Below the pieces are notes generated by a model, which was given only the letters and a program-made list of their open reading frames with translations, had not been told where the DNA came from and did not search any database. The position numbers and the translations under genes are program-made. Shown piece by piece: positions 1-5,107 of a DNA stretch of 6,623 bases. The stretch lies in NCBI GenBank assembly GCA_037190175.1, contig JBBCJM010000111.1, positions 1 through 6,623 on the forward strand, in the 5' to 3' direction. The DNA is from JBBCJM01 sp037190175 (GTDB lineage Bacteria > Pseudomonadota > Alphaproteobacteria > Rhodobacterales > Rhodobacteraceae). How positions within the stretch are numbered: position 1 is the stretch's first letter; each line of letters begins with the position of its first letter.

Positions 1-873
1 GGCGGCGGGCGGCGCGCCCCAGGGCCCGGCGGCCTGGCCCATGGCCCCGCCCATCGCCATCCCCATGCCCGCACCCATCCCCATGCCCATGGCCTGCCCG
101 GCGGCGGAGCCCGGCTGGTTCATCGCCTCGGCCGCGTTGAACTGCATGTAGCGCGAGAGGTCGCCCACGATCCCCATCGAGGTGCGCTTGTCCATCACCT
201 TGGCCACCTCGTCGGGCAGGCTGATGTTCTCGATGTAGAACTCGGGGATGGAAAGGCCGTAGTCCGCCACCCGCGGCGCGATGGCCTTCTGCACGATGGA
301 GCCCAGGTCGTGGGTATTGGCCGCCATGTCCAGCACCGGGATGCCCGAGCCGGCCAGCACGCGGCTGACCTCCTGCACGATCATGTTGCGGATCTGGTCG
401 GAGACCTCGCCGGTGGTGAACTCGCCGTCCGTGCCCACGATCTCCTGGAGGAACCTGCCCGGGTCGGCCACCCGCATGGAATAGGTGCCGAAGGCGCGCA
501 GGCGCACCGGCCCGAACTCGGGGTCGCGGGCCATGACCGGGTTCTTGGTGCCCCATTTCTGGTCGTTGAACCGGGTGGTGTTGACGAAATAGACCTCGGA
601 CTTGAAGGGCGACTGGAAGCCGTGGTCCCAGTGCTGCAAGGTGGTCATGATCGGCATGTTGTTGGTCTCGAGCTGATATAGCCCGGGGCCGAACACGTCG
701 GCCAGTTGCCCCTCGTGCACGAAGACCGCCGCCTGCCCCTCGCGCACCGTCAGCTTGGCGCCGTACTTGATGGCCTGCCCCCGCCGCTCGAACCGCCAGA
801 CCATCGTGTCGCGGGTGTCGTCGAGCCAGGCGATGACGTCGATGAACTCGCCCTTGAGGAAATCGAAGACCAT
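1..873 (-). CDS. SPFH/Band 7 domain protein, YdjI type (C-terminus cut by window edge)
   Basis: The visible 291 residues are the N-terminal part of an SPFH (stomatin/prohibitin/flotillin) protein of the COG4260 'virion core protein-like' group, which includes Bacillus YdjI. Seen: start MVFDFLKGEFIDVIAW, an AIKYGAKLTVREGQAAVFV strand near residues 34-52, FGPGLYQLET at 61-70, SPFKSEVYFVNTTRF near 88-102, and an IPEFYIENISLP segment near 209-220. A Met/Gly-rich stretch (262-280) follows. In the family this kind of linker leads to a C-terminal zinc ribbon, which would lie beyond position 1. No transmembrane segment is visible. Family knowledge: in Bacillus the homologue helps attach PspA to membrane. 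The ATG at 873 has a GGAAAG ribosome site 5 nt upstream and lies 12 nt after the preceding small gene's TAA, so it is probably the last or a late operon gene. Family assignment is strong; the cellular role is inferred. Confidence 0.88.
   Translation of the reverse strand, partial: MVFDFLKGEFIDVIAWLDDTRDTMVWRFERRGQAIKYGAKLTVREGQAAVFVHEGQLADVFGPGLYQLETNNMPIMTTLQHWDHGFQSPFKSEVYFVNTTRFNDQKWGTKNPVMARDPEFGPVRLRAFGTYSMRVADPGRFLQEIVGTDGEFTTGEVSDQIRNMIVQEVSRVLAGSGIPVLDMAANTHDLGSIVQKAIAPRVADYGLSIPEFYIENISLPDEVAKVMDKRTSMGIVGDLSRYMQFNAAEAMNQPGSAAGQAMGMGMGAGMGMAMGGAMGQAAGPWGAPPAA
37..90 (-). repeat. Met-Gly codon repeat in the SPFH protein
   Basis: Codons 262-279 of the SPFH gene are built from tandem ATG-GGN hexamers (ATGGGC, ATGGGG, ATGGGT, then GCGGGC, ATGGGG, ATGGCG and so on), encoding MGMGMG-type sequence. 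The plus strand shows this as repeated CCCAT/GCCCAT. It is a low-complexity linker after the SPFH domain and a likely site of length variation by slippage in 6-nt, in-frame steps. Confidence 0.75.
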
Positions 874-885
874 GATGACTTTCCG

Positions 886-1065
886 TTATTTCGACTTGTG
901 GGGGGGAAGGGCGACCGCCGAGACGGCATTCTTGGGCGGCGCGGGCGGCGTTTTCCGGCCCCCGGAGGGGCTGCGGGCAGGCTCGCTGCGCCGGCTGACC
1001 ACTCCGGTCCACAGCTCGCCGCCGTCCTTGGACAGGCGATAACCCTCGAACAGGACCTTGGGCAT
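886..1065 (-). CDS. Small proline-rich hypothetical protein, 59 aa
   Basis: A 59-residue reading frame that I do not recognise. The first 25 residues (MPKVLFEGYRLSKDGGELWT then GVVSR) look like a small beta-rich folded segment. The remainder (about 26-59) is basic and rich in Pro, Ala and Ser, probably disordered, with APPK and LPPHKSK near the end. There is no signal peptide, membrane segment or cysteine. The start is supported by the best ribosome binding site in the window (AAGGAGGT, 6 nt before the ATG) and by its position 2 nt after the TGA of the upstream DUF6338-like gene. The stop lies 12 nt before the SPFH start. The frame stays open upstream to 1251, but that stretch overlaps the DUF6338-like gene in another frame and is not needed. 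A translated gene is likely; the function is unknown. Confidence 0.65.
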   Translation of the reverse strand: MPKVLFEGYRLSKDGGELWTGVVSRRSEPARSPSGGRKTPPAPPKNAVSAVALPPHKSK

Positions 1066-1067
1066 CG

Positions 1068-1679
1068 TCAACCTCCTTCGGGCTGGATGAACTCGATCGA
1101 CCTTGCACCGGCCAAGGAAATCCAGGCGGCGCGGGCAGGGTCGGTCTCGGTCCACAAGCCTTCGTCCGACACGAAATATAGGCGCTCCAGATAAAGTCCG
1201 CCATTGGGAAGATCGCTGGAGGCGAGCGAGGCATCGCCGAACAGCCCGCAAACCTGCCGGCCGTCGGCATAGCCCACGATCACGAAGGCCGGACCCTCCA
1301 GCCGGGCGAAGGCGTGTTCCGAGGCCGAGGTCACGGTCTTGGTCAGCGGCATGAACAGCCGTCGCAGCGAGGCCGGCACGAAATTGCGCCCCAGCAGCCA
1401 GCCGAAGAGCGTGCCGGTGGCAGCCGGCAGCAGGATCACCTCCAGCACCAGTTGCCAGGCCGGGGTGCCGGGGGTGGAGGCATCGTGCAGGATCCAGCCG
1501 AACAGGGCCAGGAAGATCAGCTGGTTCAGCAGGCTGAGGATGACCGCCTCGATCAACGTCTCGGCGGGCCGCGGGCGCTCGCCCTGTACGAATCGGGCGC
1601 GGGCGGACAGGAAGACGAAGCCGGGCAGCAGGTAGCGCGCGAAGAACTCGAAGGTCTCGGGCGTCAGGAACCCCTGCAT
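1068..1679 (-). CDS. DUF6338-like membrane protein
   Basis: A protein of 203 residues (204 if the GTG at 1682 is used). Hydrophobic segments lie near 12-27 (YLLPGFVFLSA), 43-64 (EAVILSLLNQLIFLALFGWI) and 76-98 (QLVLEVILLPAATGTLFGWL), so two or three membrane passes are expected. A soluble C-terminal domain (about 128-203) follows, with VGYADGRQVCGLFG, then SLASSDLPNGGLYLERLYFV, and a final IEFI. The N-terminal LLPGF motif plus the late S-x-A-S...YLE...IEF pattern resembles the DUF6338 family as I remember it; no biochemical function is known to me. The upstream lipoprotein gene's TGA ends at 1685, and a GGAAAG site serves both candidate starts (6 nt to the GTG, 9 nt to the ATG). I prefer the ATG at 1679. 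Gene reality is firm, the family name moderate. Confidence 0.75.
   Translation of the reverse strand: MQGFLTPETFEFFARYLLPGFVFLSARARFVQGERPRPAETLIEAVILSLLNQLIFLALFGWILHDASTPGTPAWQLVLEVILLPAATGTLFGWLLGRNFVPASLRRLFMPLTKTVTSASEHAFARLEGPAFVIVGYADGRQVCGLFGDASLASSDLPNGGLYLERLYFVSDEGLWTETDPARAAWISLAGARSIEFIQPEGG
1071..1078 (-). promoter_or_regulatory. Strong Shine-Dalgarno of the 59-aa gene
   Basis: The minus strand reads AAGGAGGT, an essentially perfect anti-16S match, 6 nt before the ATG at 1065. It lies inside the last codons of the upstream gene. It decides the start of the small gene and suggests a high translation rate relative to neighbouring genes, whose sites are weaker (GGAAAG, GAGGGA). 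Confidence 0.8.
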
Positions 1680-1684
1680 CACGC

Positions 1685-2617
1685 TCAGCTTTCCCCGCCC
1701 GTCAGCTCGGCCGCGATCCGTTCCACAATGGGCCTTGCCTCGGCCTCGGCCATCCCCGGGCGCAGACGGGGGTCGTAGAGGATGCGCAGCATCAGCTCGT
1801 CCATCGGCGTCAGCAGCGCAAATTCCTGGTCGTCGTTGAACACCGATGGCCGCGCGCGGGGGCTGTCGTTGGGCAGGCCCAGGCCCTGGGCGATCTCCTC
1901 GTGCAGGCAGGCGAGGTGCAGGAGGTCGGGGTGTTCCGTGCGGGTCACGGCGAGCGCGCGCTGGTAGAGCCCGGTGCGGCTGTCCGAGATCACCGAGACC
2001 TGGCAGTAGGTCGAATTGACCATGTTGGTGAAGGCCGCCACCTCGCCGGCCGCGAATCCCGGCATGGCCGCGGCGATATCGGGCCCCAGGGCGCGGCGCT
2101 CGTCCTCGTCCACCAGATAGATCAGGAAGTTGGGCGAGCCGTCGGCCAGCCGGATCGGATGGCCGGTGATCCGCGACAGCCGCGCGAGGTAGGATCCGAT
2201 CCGCGCCCGTTCCGTCGCCCGCCGGGTCTCTGGCACCGAGGCGCCGAAGCGCAGCCCCACCCGCACCGGCGCCGCCCAGCGGCGCAGCACGCTGGGGGTT
2301 TCCCGCTGGGCATAGCCCCCGGGGGTCGAGGTGAATTCGTCGTAGAGTGCGATGCGCACGAAATTCTCGGTCAGCATCCGGGCGTTGAAGGGCGCGTCCT
2401 GCTGGCCGCCGTCGCTGCGCATCAGCCCGCGCGAGAGCAGCGTCGCCTGCACCTGCGCGTAATAGGCGCGCAGCGCGGTGCTTTCCGCCGAGGGGCGATA
2501 GGGGGCCGGGGCAGGAGGCCGCACGGGGGCCACCGCCGGGCCGGGCGCGGCCGCCTGACAGCCCGCGACCGCCGCCGCCAGCAGGACCGCCCGCCCGGCT
2601 CGCCAGAGGTTACCCAT
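1685..2617 (-). CDS. DUF2927-type lipoprotein
   Basis: A 310-residue protein with a lipoprotein signal peptide: positively charged start, hydrophobic LLAAAVAG and the lipobox Cys at residue 20. An Ala/Pro-rich linker (21-43) and a globular domain follow. The domain shows RWAAPVRVGLRFG near 113-125, NFLIYLV near 163-169, and Cys205 and Cys237, which could form a periplasmic disulfide. The most conserved part is HLACLHEEIAQGLGLPND (234-251), then VFNDDQEFALLTPMDELMLR and LYDPRL. This matches the DUF2927 family of Rhodobacteraceae as I know it. Residues 240-250 (E-E-x-x-Q-x-x-G-x-x-N) have the exact spacing of a metzincin HExxHxxGxxH site, with the zinc ligands replaced. The gene starts 11 nt after the telA stop, at the ATG just before the signal peptide. 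The frame stays open upstream to 3472, but only as a shadow of telA. The DxxA/S-type retention signal was not assessed; the outer or inner membrane is undecided. Confidence 0.82.
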   Translation of the reverse strand: MGNLWRAGRAVLLAAAVAGCQAAAPGPAVAPVRPPAPAPYRPSAESTALRAYYAQVQATLLSRGLMRSDGGQQDAPFNARMLTENFVRIALYDEFTSTPGGYAQRETPSVLRRWAAPVRVGLRFGASVPETRRATERARIGSYLARLSRITGHPIRLADGSPNFLIYLVDEDERRALGPDIAAAMPGFAAGEVAAFTNMVNSTYCQVSVISDSRTGLYQRALAVTRTEHPDLLHLACLHEEIAQGLGLPNDSPRARPSVFNDDQEFALLTPMDELMLRILYDPRLRPGMAEAEARPIVERIAAELTGGES

Positions 2618-2628
2618 GATCCCTGCCG

Positions 2629-3819
2629 TCAGCCGGTGGTGGCGCTGCCGATGTTGACGCCCGAGCCGGTGGCCTTGGCGCGGGCGGCGGCGAGGGTGTC
2701 GCGCAGTTCGCCCTCCATCTTCTTCAGGTCCTCCTCGGCCGCGGCGCGGCGCGCCTTGCCCTCGTCGGCGATGGCCAGGCTCTCCTGGATGGTGGCGATC
2801 AGCGTGGCGTTGGCCTTCTTCACCGCCTCGATGTCGAAGACCCCGCGCTCCATCTCCTGCCGGACCACGCGGTTGGCCTGCTGCAGGTTCTCGGCATTGG
2901 CGGTCAGCAGCTCGTTGGTCAGGTCGTTGGCGCCGCGGATCGCCTCGGCGGCCTCGCGCGACCGCTGGATGGTGACGGCCTGCGCCAGCTGGGTCTCCCA
3001 CAGCGGCACGGTGTTCACCAGCGTCGAGTTGATCTTGGTGACCAGCGACTTGTCGTTCTCCTGCACCAGCCGGATCGAGGGCAGCGACTGCATGGTGACC
3101 TGCCGCGTCAGCTTCAGGTCGTGCACCCGGCGCTCCAGGTCGTCGCGCGCCGCGCGCAGGTCGCGCAACTCCTGCGCCACCTTCACCTGGTCGCCCTCGG
3201 GCGCCGCGGCCACCGCCGCCTCTTTCGCCGGGATGGTAGAGGCGTCCAGTTCCTTCAGCTTGGCCTCTCCCGCGGCGATGTAGAGCGCCAGCTCGTCGTA
3301 GAAGGTCAGCGTCTTGGCATAGAGGATGTCGAGGCTCTTGATGTCCTTCAGAAGCTTGTGCTCGTGGTTCAGCAGGTTGGTGGTGATCTTGTCGATCTGC
3401 GCCTGCACGTTCTCGAACCGGCTGAGGAAATTGGCGAAGGGCGCGGCGCGGCCGATCAGCTTCTCCCACCACGACCGCTGCCGCCGCACGTCGAGCTCGC
3501 TGACCGAGAAGCCGCGGATGGTGGTGACGATATCGCGCAGGCTGTCGCCCGCCGGCCCCACGTCCTTGTTCTTCACGTCGCTCAGCATCTCCTGGCTGAT
3601 GACCTGAAGCTCGGACTGCGCCTTGGAGCCGAAGGAGATGATCGACTGGGTGTTCGACAGGTCGAGCTCCGCCATGCGCCGGCGGATCTCCTCGGCCTGC
3701 GGGGCGGGGGCGGCCTCCAGCGGCACGATGGCGGTTCCGGGCTCGGGCAGCACCACGGCGGTGACCTTCTCCACCTCGGCCAGCGCGGCGGCGGCTTCGG
3801 TGCGGACGGAACTGGTCAT
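2629..3819 (-). CDS. telA: TelA/KlaA-family toxic anion resistance protein
   Basis: A 396-residue, cytoplasmic, almost wholly helical protein without membrane segments, of the TelA family (PF05816; Bacillus YaaN is a relative). Seen: an Ala/Pro-rich N-terminus (1-42), a helical start EEIRRRMAELDLSN (43-56), the family core WWEKLIGRAAPFANFLSRFE (117-136) and NLLNHEHKLLKDIKSLDILY (148-167), a charged coiled coil around 183-237, the hallmark LTRQVTMQSLPSIRLVQEND (237-256), VPLWETQLAQAV near 271-282, and a C-terminal coiled coil (350-382). Length is typical. The ATG at 3819 has GAGGGA 9 nt upstream; a GTG at 3852 is in frame but would add 11 residues of no family character. In plasmid Kil/tellurite systems members confer tellurite resistance, but chromosomal members paired with XpaC are better seen as membrane-stress related. 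Next to an XpaC-like gene, as in Bacillus xpaC-yaaN. Confidence 0.93.
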   Translation of the reverse strand: MTSSVRTEAAAALAEVEKVTAVVLPEPGTAIVPLEAAPAPQAEEIRRRMAELDLSNTQSIISFGSKAQSELQVISQEMLSDVKNKDVGPAGDSLRDIVTTIRGFSVSELDVRRQRSWWEKLIGRAAPFANFLSRFENVQAQIDKITTNLLNHEHKLLKDIKSLDILYAKTLTFYDELALYIAAGEAKLKELDASTIPAKEAAVAAAPEGDQVKVAQELRDLRAARDDLERRVHDLKLTRQVTMQSLPSIRLVQENDKSLVTKINSTLVNTVPLWETQLAQAVTIQRSREAAEAIRGANDLTNELLTANAENLQQANRVVRQEMERGVFDIEAVKKANATLIATIQESLAIADEGKARRAAAEEDLKKMEGELRDTLAAARAKATGSGVNIGSATTG

Positions 3820-3840
3820 GGGCGAGATTCCCTCGTTATG

Positions 3841-3859
3841 GCCGGGATGCACGCCCGGC
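3841..3859 (-). promoter_or_regulatory. Hairpin just upstream of the telA ribosome site
   Basis: A perfect 6-bp inverted repeat (GCCGGG and CCCGGC) around a 7-nt loop, ending 6 nt before the GAGGGA site of telA. It could fold in the mRNA leader or be an operator. The short GC-rich stem may also be chance in DNA of this composition. Confidence 0.3.
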
Positions 3860-3937
3860 GGCGTTTCGCGGGCCAGACTGCGACAGGAGCTGCGATTTGG
3901 CCAGCGGGGTTTTGCGGATGGCCGGGCGGAATCGCGC

Positions 3938-3955
3938 CGGGCCGCTCACGGCCCG
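3938..3955 (-). terminator. Hairpin directly after the xpaC-like stop (possible weak terminator)
   Basis: A perfect 7-bp stem (CGGGCCG and CGGCCCG) with a 4-nt loop begins 2 nt after the TGA of the xpaC-like gene. No T tract follows on the minus strand, so it is not a classic intrinsic terminator; partial attenuation or 3'-end protection of the upstream mRNA is as likely. Confidence 0.35.
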
Positions 3956-3957
3956 CC

Positions 3958-4848
3958 TCAATGCTCGCGCGCGAGGCGTTCGCGCAGCACCTCGATCTCC
4001 ACGTTCAGGTCGCTGCGGTCGTTCTCGCGCAGCTTCTCGGTGGCGGCGGCGAAGTTGCGTTCCAGATCGTCCAGCAGCGCCTCGTATTCGCCGCGCGCGC
4101 CCGCGTCGCGGTTGCGGGCATAGAGGTCGGCGAACTTCACCGTCGCGTCGCGGGCGCCCATCAGATAGACGCCCAGATACTTGCGCGCCGCGGTCAGGTC
4201 GCGCGGATCGGCCTCCACCGCGCGGAACATGGCGCGGGCGGCGGCGGCGAAACGCTCCACCCGCCCCTCCAGCCGCCGGTCGCCCGCGCGCAGGATGGCG
4301 TCGGCCATGGCCTTCAGGTGCCGCTCCGCCTCGTCCACCGCGCCGGCGACCCGGCCCGACTGGAACTTGTCGATCCCCGCGGCGCCCTTGTCGCGCAGCG
4401 GATCGGGGCCGAAGGCGGCGGCGTGCAGCCCCGCGCCGATCAGGCCGAAGAGCGCAGCGATGAGGACGGGCTGCCCGGCGAAGGCGGTGGCGAGGCCCAG
4501 GCCCAGCCCCATGGCGGCCGACCCGAACAGCTTGCGCGGGATCGCCGGGCGGCGGGCCACGGTGCGGGCGTCATAGGCGTCCTGCGCCCGGATCCCCTCG
4601 CGCGTCAGCCAGGCGGACAAGAGCAGCAGCGCGAAGACCGCCAGGCTCTGCACCAGCGCCGCCGGGGTGCCGGTGAAGGCCTTCCAGGCGAAGAGGAAGG
4701 GCAGCGCGAAGAGCAGGTTCGACCGGAGCCCCGCGCCCGAGGGCCGGCGGCCGTCGAAGGGATGCGGGGCGGCGACCTGCGGCCGGTCCGTGTCGGGGCC
4801 GGACGTCGAACCGTCCGGGCTGTACTTCCCGCCAAACCGCTTCGCCAT
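3958..4848 (-). CDS. XpaC-like membrane protein (5-bromo-4-chloroindolyl phosphate hydrolysis family)
   Basis: A 296-residue protein. It starts MAKRFGGKYSPDG, an N-terminus I associate with alphaproteobacterial XpaC homologues, followed by a polar linker to about 40. Hydrophobic segments lie near 43-58, 65-82, 108-124 and 128-146. A C-terminal cytoplasmic helical domain (about 157-296) carries ARKYLGVYLMGARDATVKFA (221-240), then EYEALLDDLERNF and SDLNVEIEVLRERL, the pattern of the XpaC/Halogen_Hydrol family (PF10112). The family name comes from indicator-dye hydrolysis seen with Bacillus xpaC; enzymatic activity is doubtful, and a membrane-stress role with TelA is inferred from neighbourhood. 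The ATG at 4848 overlaps the TGA of the upstream miniprotein by one base (TGATG), with only a G-rich stretch upstream, so translation is probably coupled. The frame continues upstream to 4965 but without family character. Confidence 0.87.
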   Translation of the reverse strand: MAKRFGGKYSPDGSTSGPDTDRPQVAAPHPFDGRRPSGAGLRSNLLFALPFLFAWKAFTGTPAALVQSLAVFALLLLSAWLTREGIRAQDAYDARTVARRPAIPRKLFGSAAMGLGLGLATAFAGQPVLIAALFGLIGAGLHAAAFGPDPLRDKGAAGIDKFQSGRVAGAVDEAERHLKAMADAILRAGDRRLEGRVERFAAAARAMFRAVEADPRDLTAARKYLGVYLMGARDATVKFADLYARNRDAGARGEYEALLDDLERNFAAATEKLRENDRSDLNVEIEVLRERLAREH

Positions 4849-4931
4849 CACGCCGCCCCCAGGAAGGCGACATAGAGGACCAGCGCCACCAGGAGGACAT
4901 AGGCGGTGCTGCGCAGCGCGGGGGTGGACAT
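4848..4931 (-). CDS. 27-aa single-pass membrane miniprotein
   Basis: A very short frame beginning MSTPALRST followed by a hydrophobic stretch, YVLLVALVLYVAFLGAA, that runs to the C-terminus. One membrane helix is expected, with a single basic residue (Arg7) near the N-terminus. Its TGA shares a base with the ATG of the xpaC-like gene, and it is the first frame after the best promoter in the window (leader about 22-24 nt). The ribosome site is weak (AAAGG about 10 nt upstream). I recognise no family. It may be a real partner or a leader peptide that couples translation into the xpaC-like gene. The membrane-like composition, the stop-start overlap and the promoter position argue for a real gene; no homologue evidence is available. 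Confidence 0.6.
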   Translation of the reverse strand: MSTPALRSTAYVLLVALVLYVAFLGAA

Positions 4932-4960
4932 GGGCCAGGGCCTTTCGGTTTCGTGGCGCG

Positions 4961-4988
4961 ACCATAGCAAGCGGCGGGCCGGGTGCAA
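4961..4988 (-). promoter_or_regulatory. Sigma-70-like promoter of the xpaC-telA-SPFH operon
   Basis: The minus strand shows -35 TTGCAC (4988-4983) and -10 TATGGT (4966-4961) with a 16-nt spacer, in the GCTATGGT context common for alphaproteobacterial housekeeping promoters. Transcription would begin near 4953-4955, some 22-24 nt before the miniprotein ATG. The -35 element abuts the end of the inverted repeat at 4990. Confidence 0.55.
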
Positions 4989-4998
4989 AGGGACGGGC

Positions 4999-5028
4999 CG
5001 CTCTTCAAGCCTTTCGGCTTTCATCGCT
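4999..5028 (-). repeat. Hairpin repeat unit 1 (AGCGATGA...GAAGAGCG family)
   Basis: Read on the minus strand: flank AGCGATGA, 5-bp stem AAGCC/GGCTT, tetraloop GAAA, flank GAAGAGCG; 30 nt. It has the same flanks as units 2 and 3 but a different stem sequence. Its orientation is opposite to the other two. Confidence 0.75.
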
Positions 5029-5033
5029 GGGTG

Positions 5034-5063
5034 AGCGATGAGGCCCGCAAGGGCTGAAGAGCG
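5034..5063 (+). repeat. Hairpin repeat unit 2
   Basis: Read on the plus strand: flank AGCGATGA, stem GGCCC/GGGCT (one G-U pair), tetraloop GCAA, flank GAAGAGCG; 30 nt. The flanks are identical to unit 1. Units 1 and 2 also share the next nine bases except one (CCCGTCCC end). Confidence 0.75.
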
Positions 5064-5072
5064 CCCCGTCCC

Positions 5073-5103
5073 AGCGATGAGGCCCCGCAGGGGGCGAAGA
5101 GCG
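5073..5103 (+). repeat. Hairpin repeat unit 3
   Basis: Read on the plus strand: flank AGCGATGA, then G, stem GCCCC/GGGGC, loop GCAG, flank GAAGAGCG; 31 nt. It lies directly after unit 2's extension and ends 4 nt before the stop codon of the rluB-type gene. It is a direct copy of unit 2 with one extra base and a changed but still paired stem. Confidence 0.75.
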
Positions 5104-5107
5104 GCGG

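Larger units (their letters stand above)
3820..3957 (-). other. 138-nt leader between xpaC-like gene and telA
   Basis: This is the only sizeable gap in the operon. It holds two inverted repeats on the minus strand, described separately, and the GAGGGA ribosome site of telA (3829-3834). I see no convincing -35/-10 pair and no open frame with a good start. Confidence 0.5.
4990..5072 (-). terminator. 39-nt imperfect inverted repeat; likely 3' hairpin/terminator of rluB
   Basis: The arms 4990-5028 and 5034-5072 are each 39 nt; 32 of 39 positions are complementary, and the loop is GGGTG. The outer ends are GGGACGGG and its complement CCCGTCCC. On the minus strand the structure lies 36 nt after the rluB-type stop and is followed by TTT, so it could end that transcript or protect its 3' end before the next operon starts. 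The arms consist of two repeat units, listed separately. Confidence 0.6.

Noticed and set aside
1066..1251. Longer start for the 59-aa gene
   Set aside because: It would overlap the DUF6338-like gene by nearly 190 nt, while the perfect ribosome site fixes the start at 1065.
1901..3283. Long open frame on the plus strand (460 codons)
   Set aside because: It lies antisense to the DUF2927 lipoprotein and telA genes, is rich in Arg, His, Gly and Ser as expected of a GC-rich shadow frame, and has no recognisable domain.
2618..3472. N-terminal extension of the DUF2927 lipoprotein frame
   Set aside because: The frame stays open through telA, but the lipoprotein signal peptide begins at 2617 and the upstream translation is a compositional shadow of telA.
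3121..4875. Long open frame on the plus strand (584 codons)
   Set aside because: Antisense to telA and the xpaC-like gene and spanning their intergenic gap; low-complexity shadow translation without family features.
4939..4955. GCCTTTCGGTTTCG resembles the inside of repeat unit 1 (GCCTTTCGGCTTTC)
   Set aside because: The AGCGATGA and GAAGAGCG flanks are missing and the stem is incomplete, so it is more likely chance or a decayed fragment.
4849..4965. Upstream extension of the xpaC-like protein by 39 residues
   Set aside because: The added sequence has no family character and covers the miniprotein; the MAKRFGGKYSP start fits homologues.
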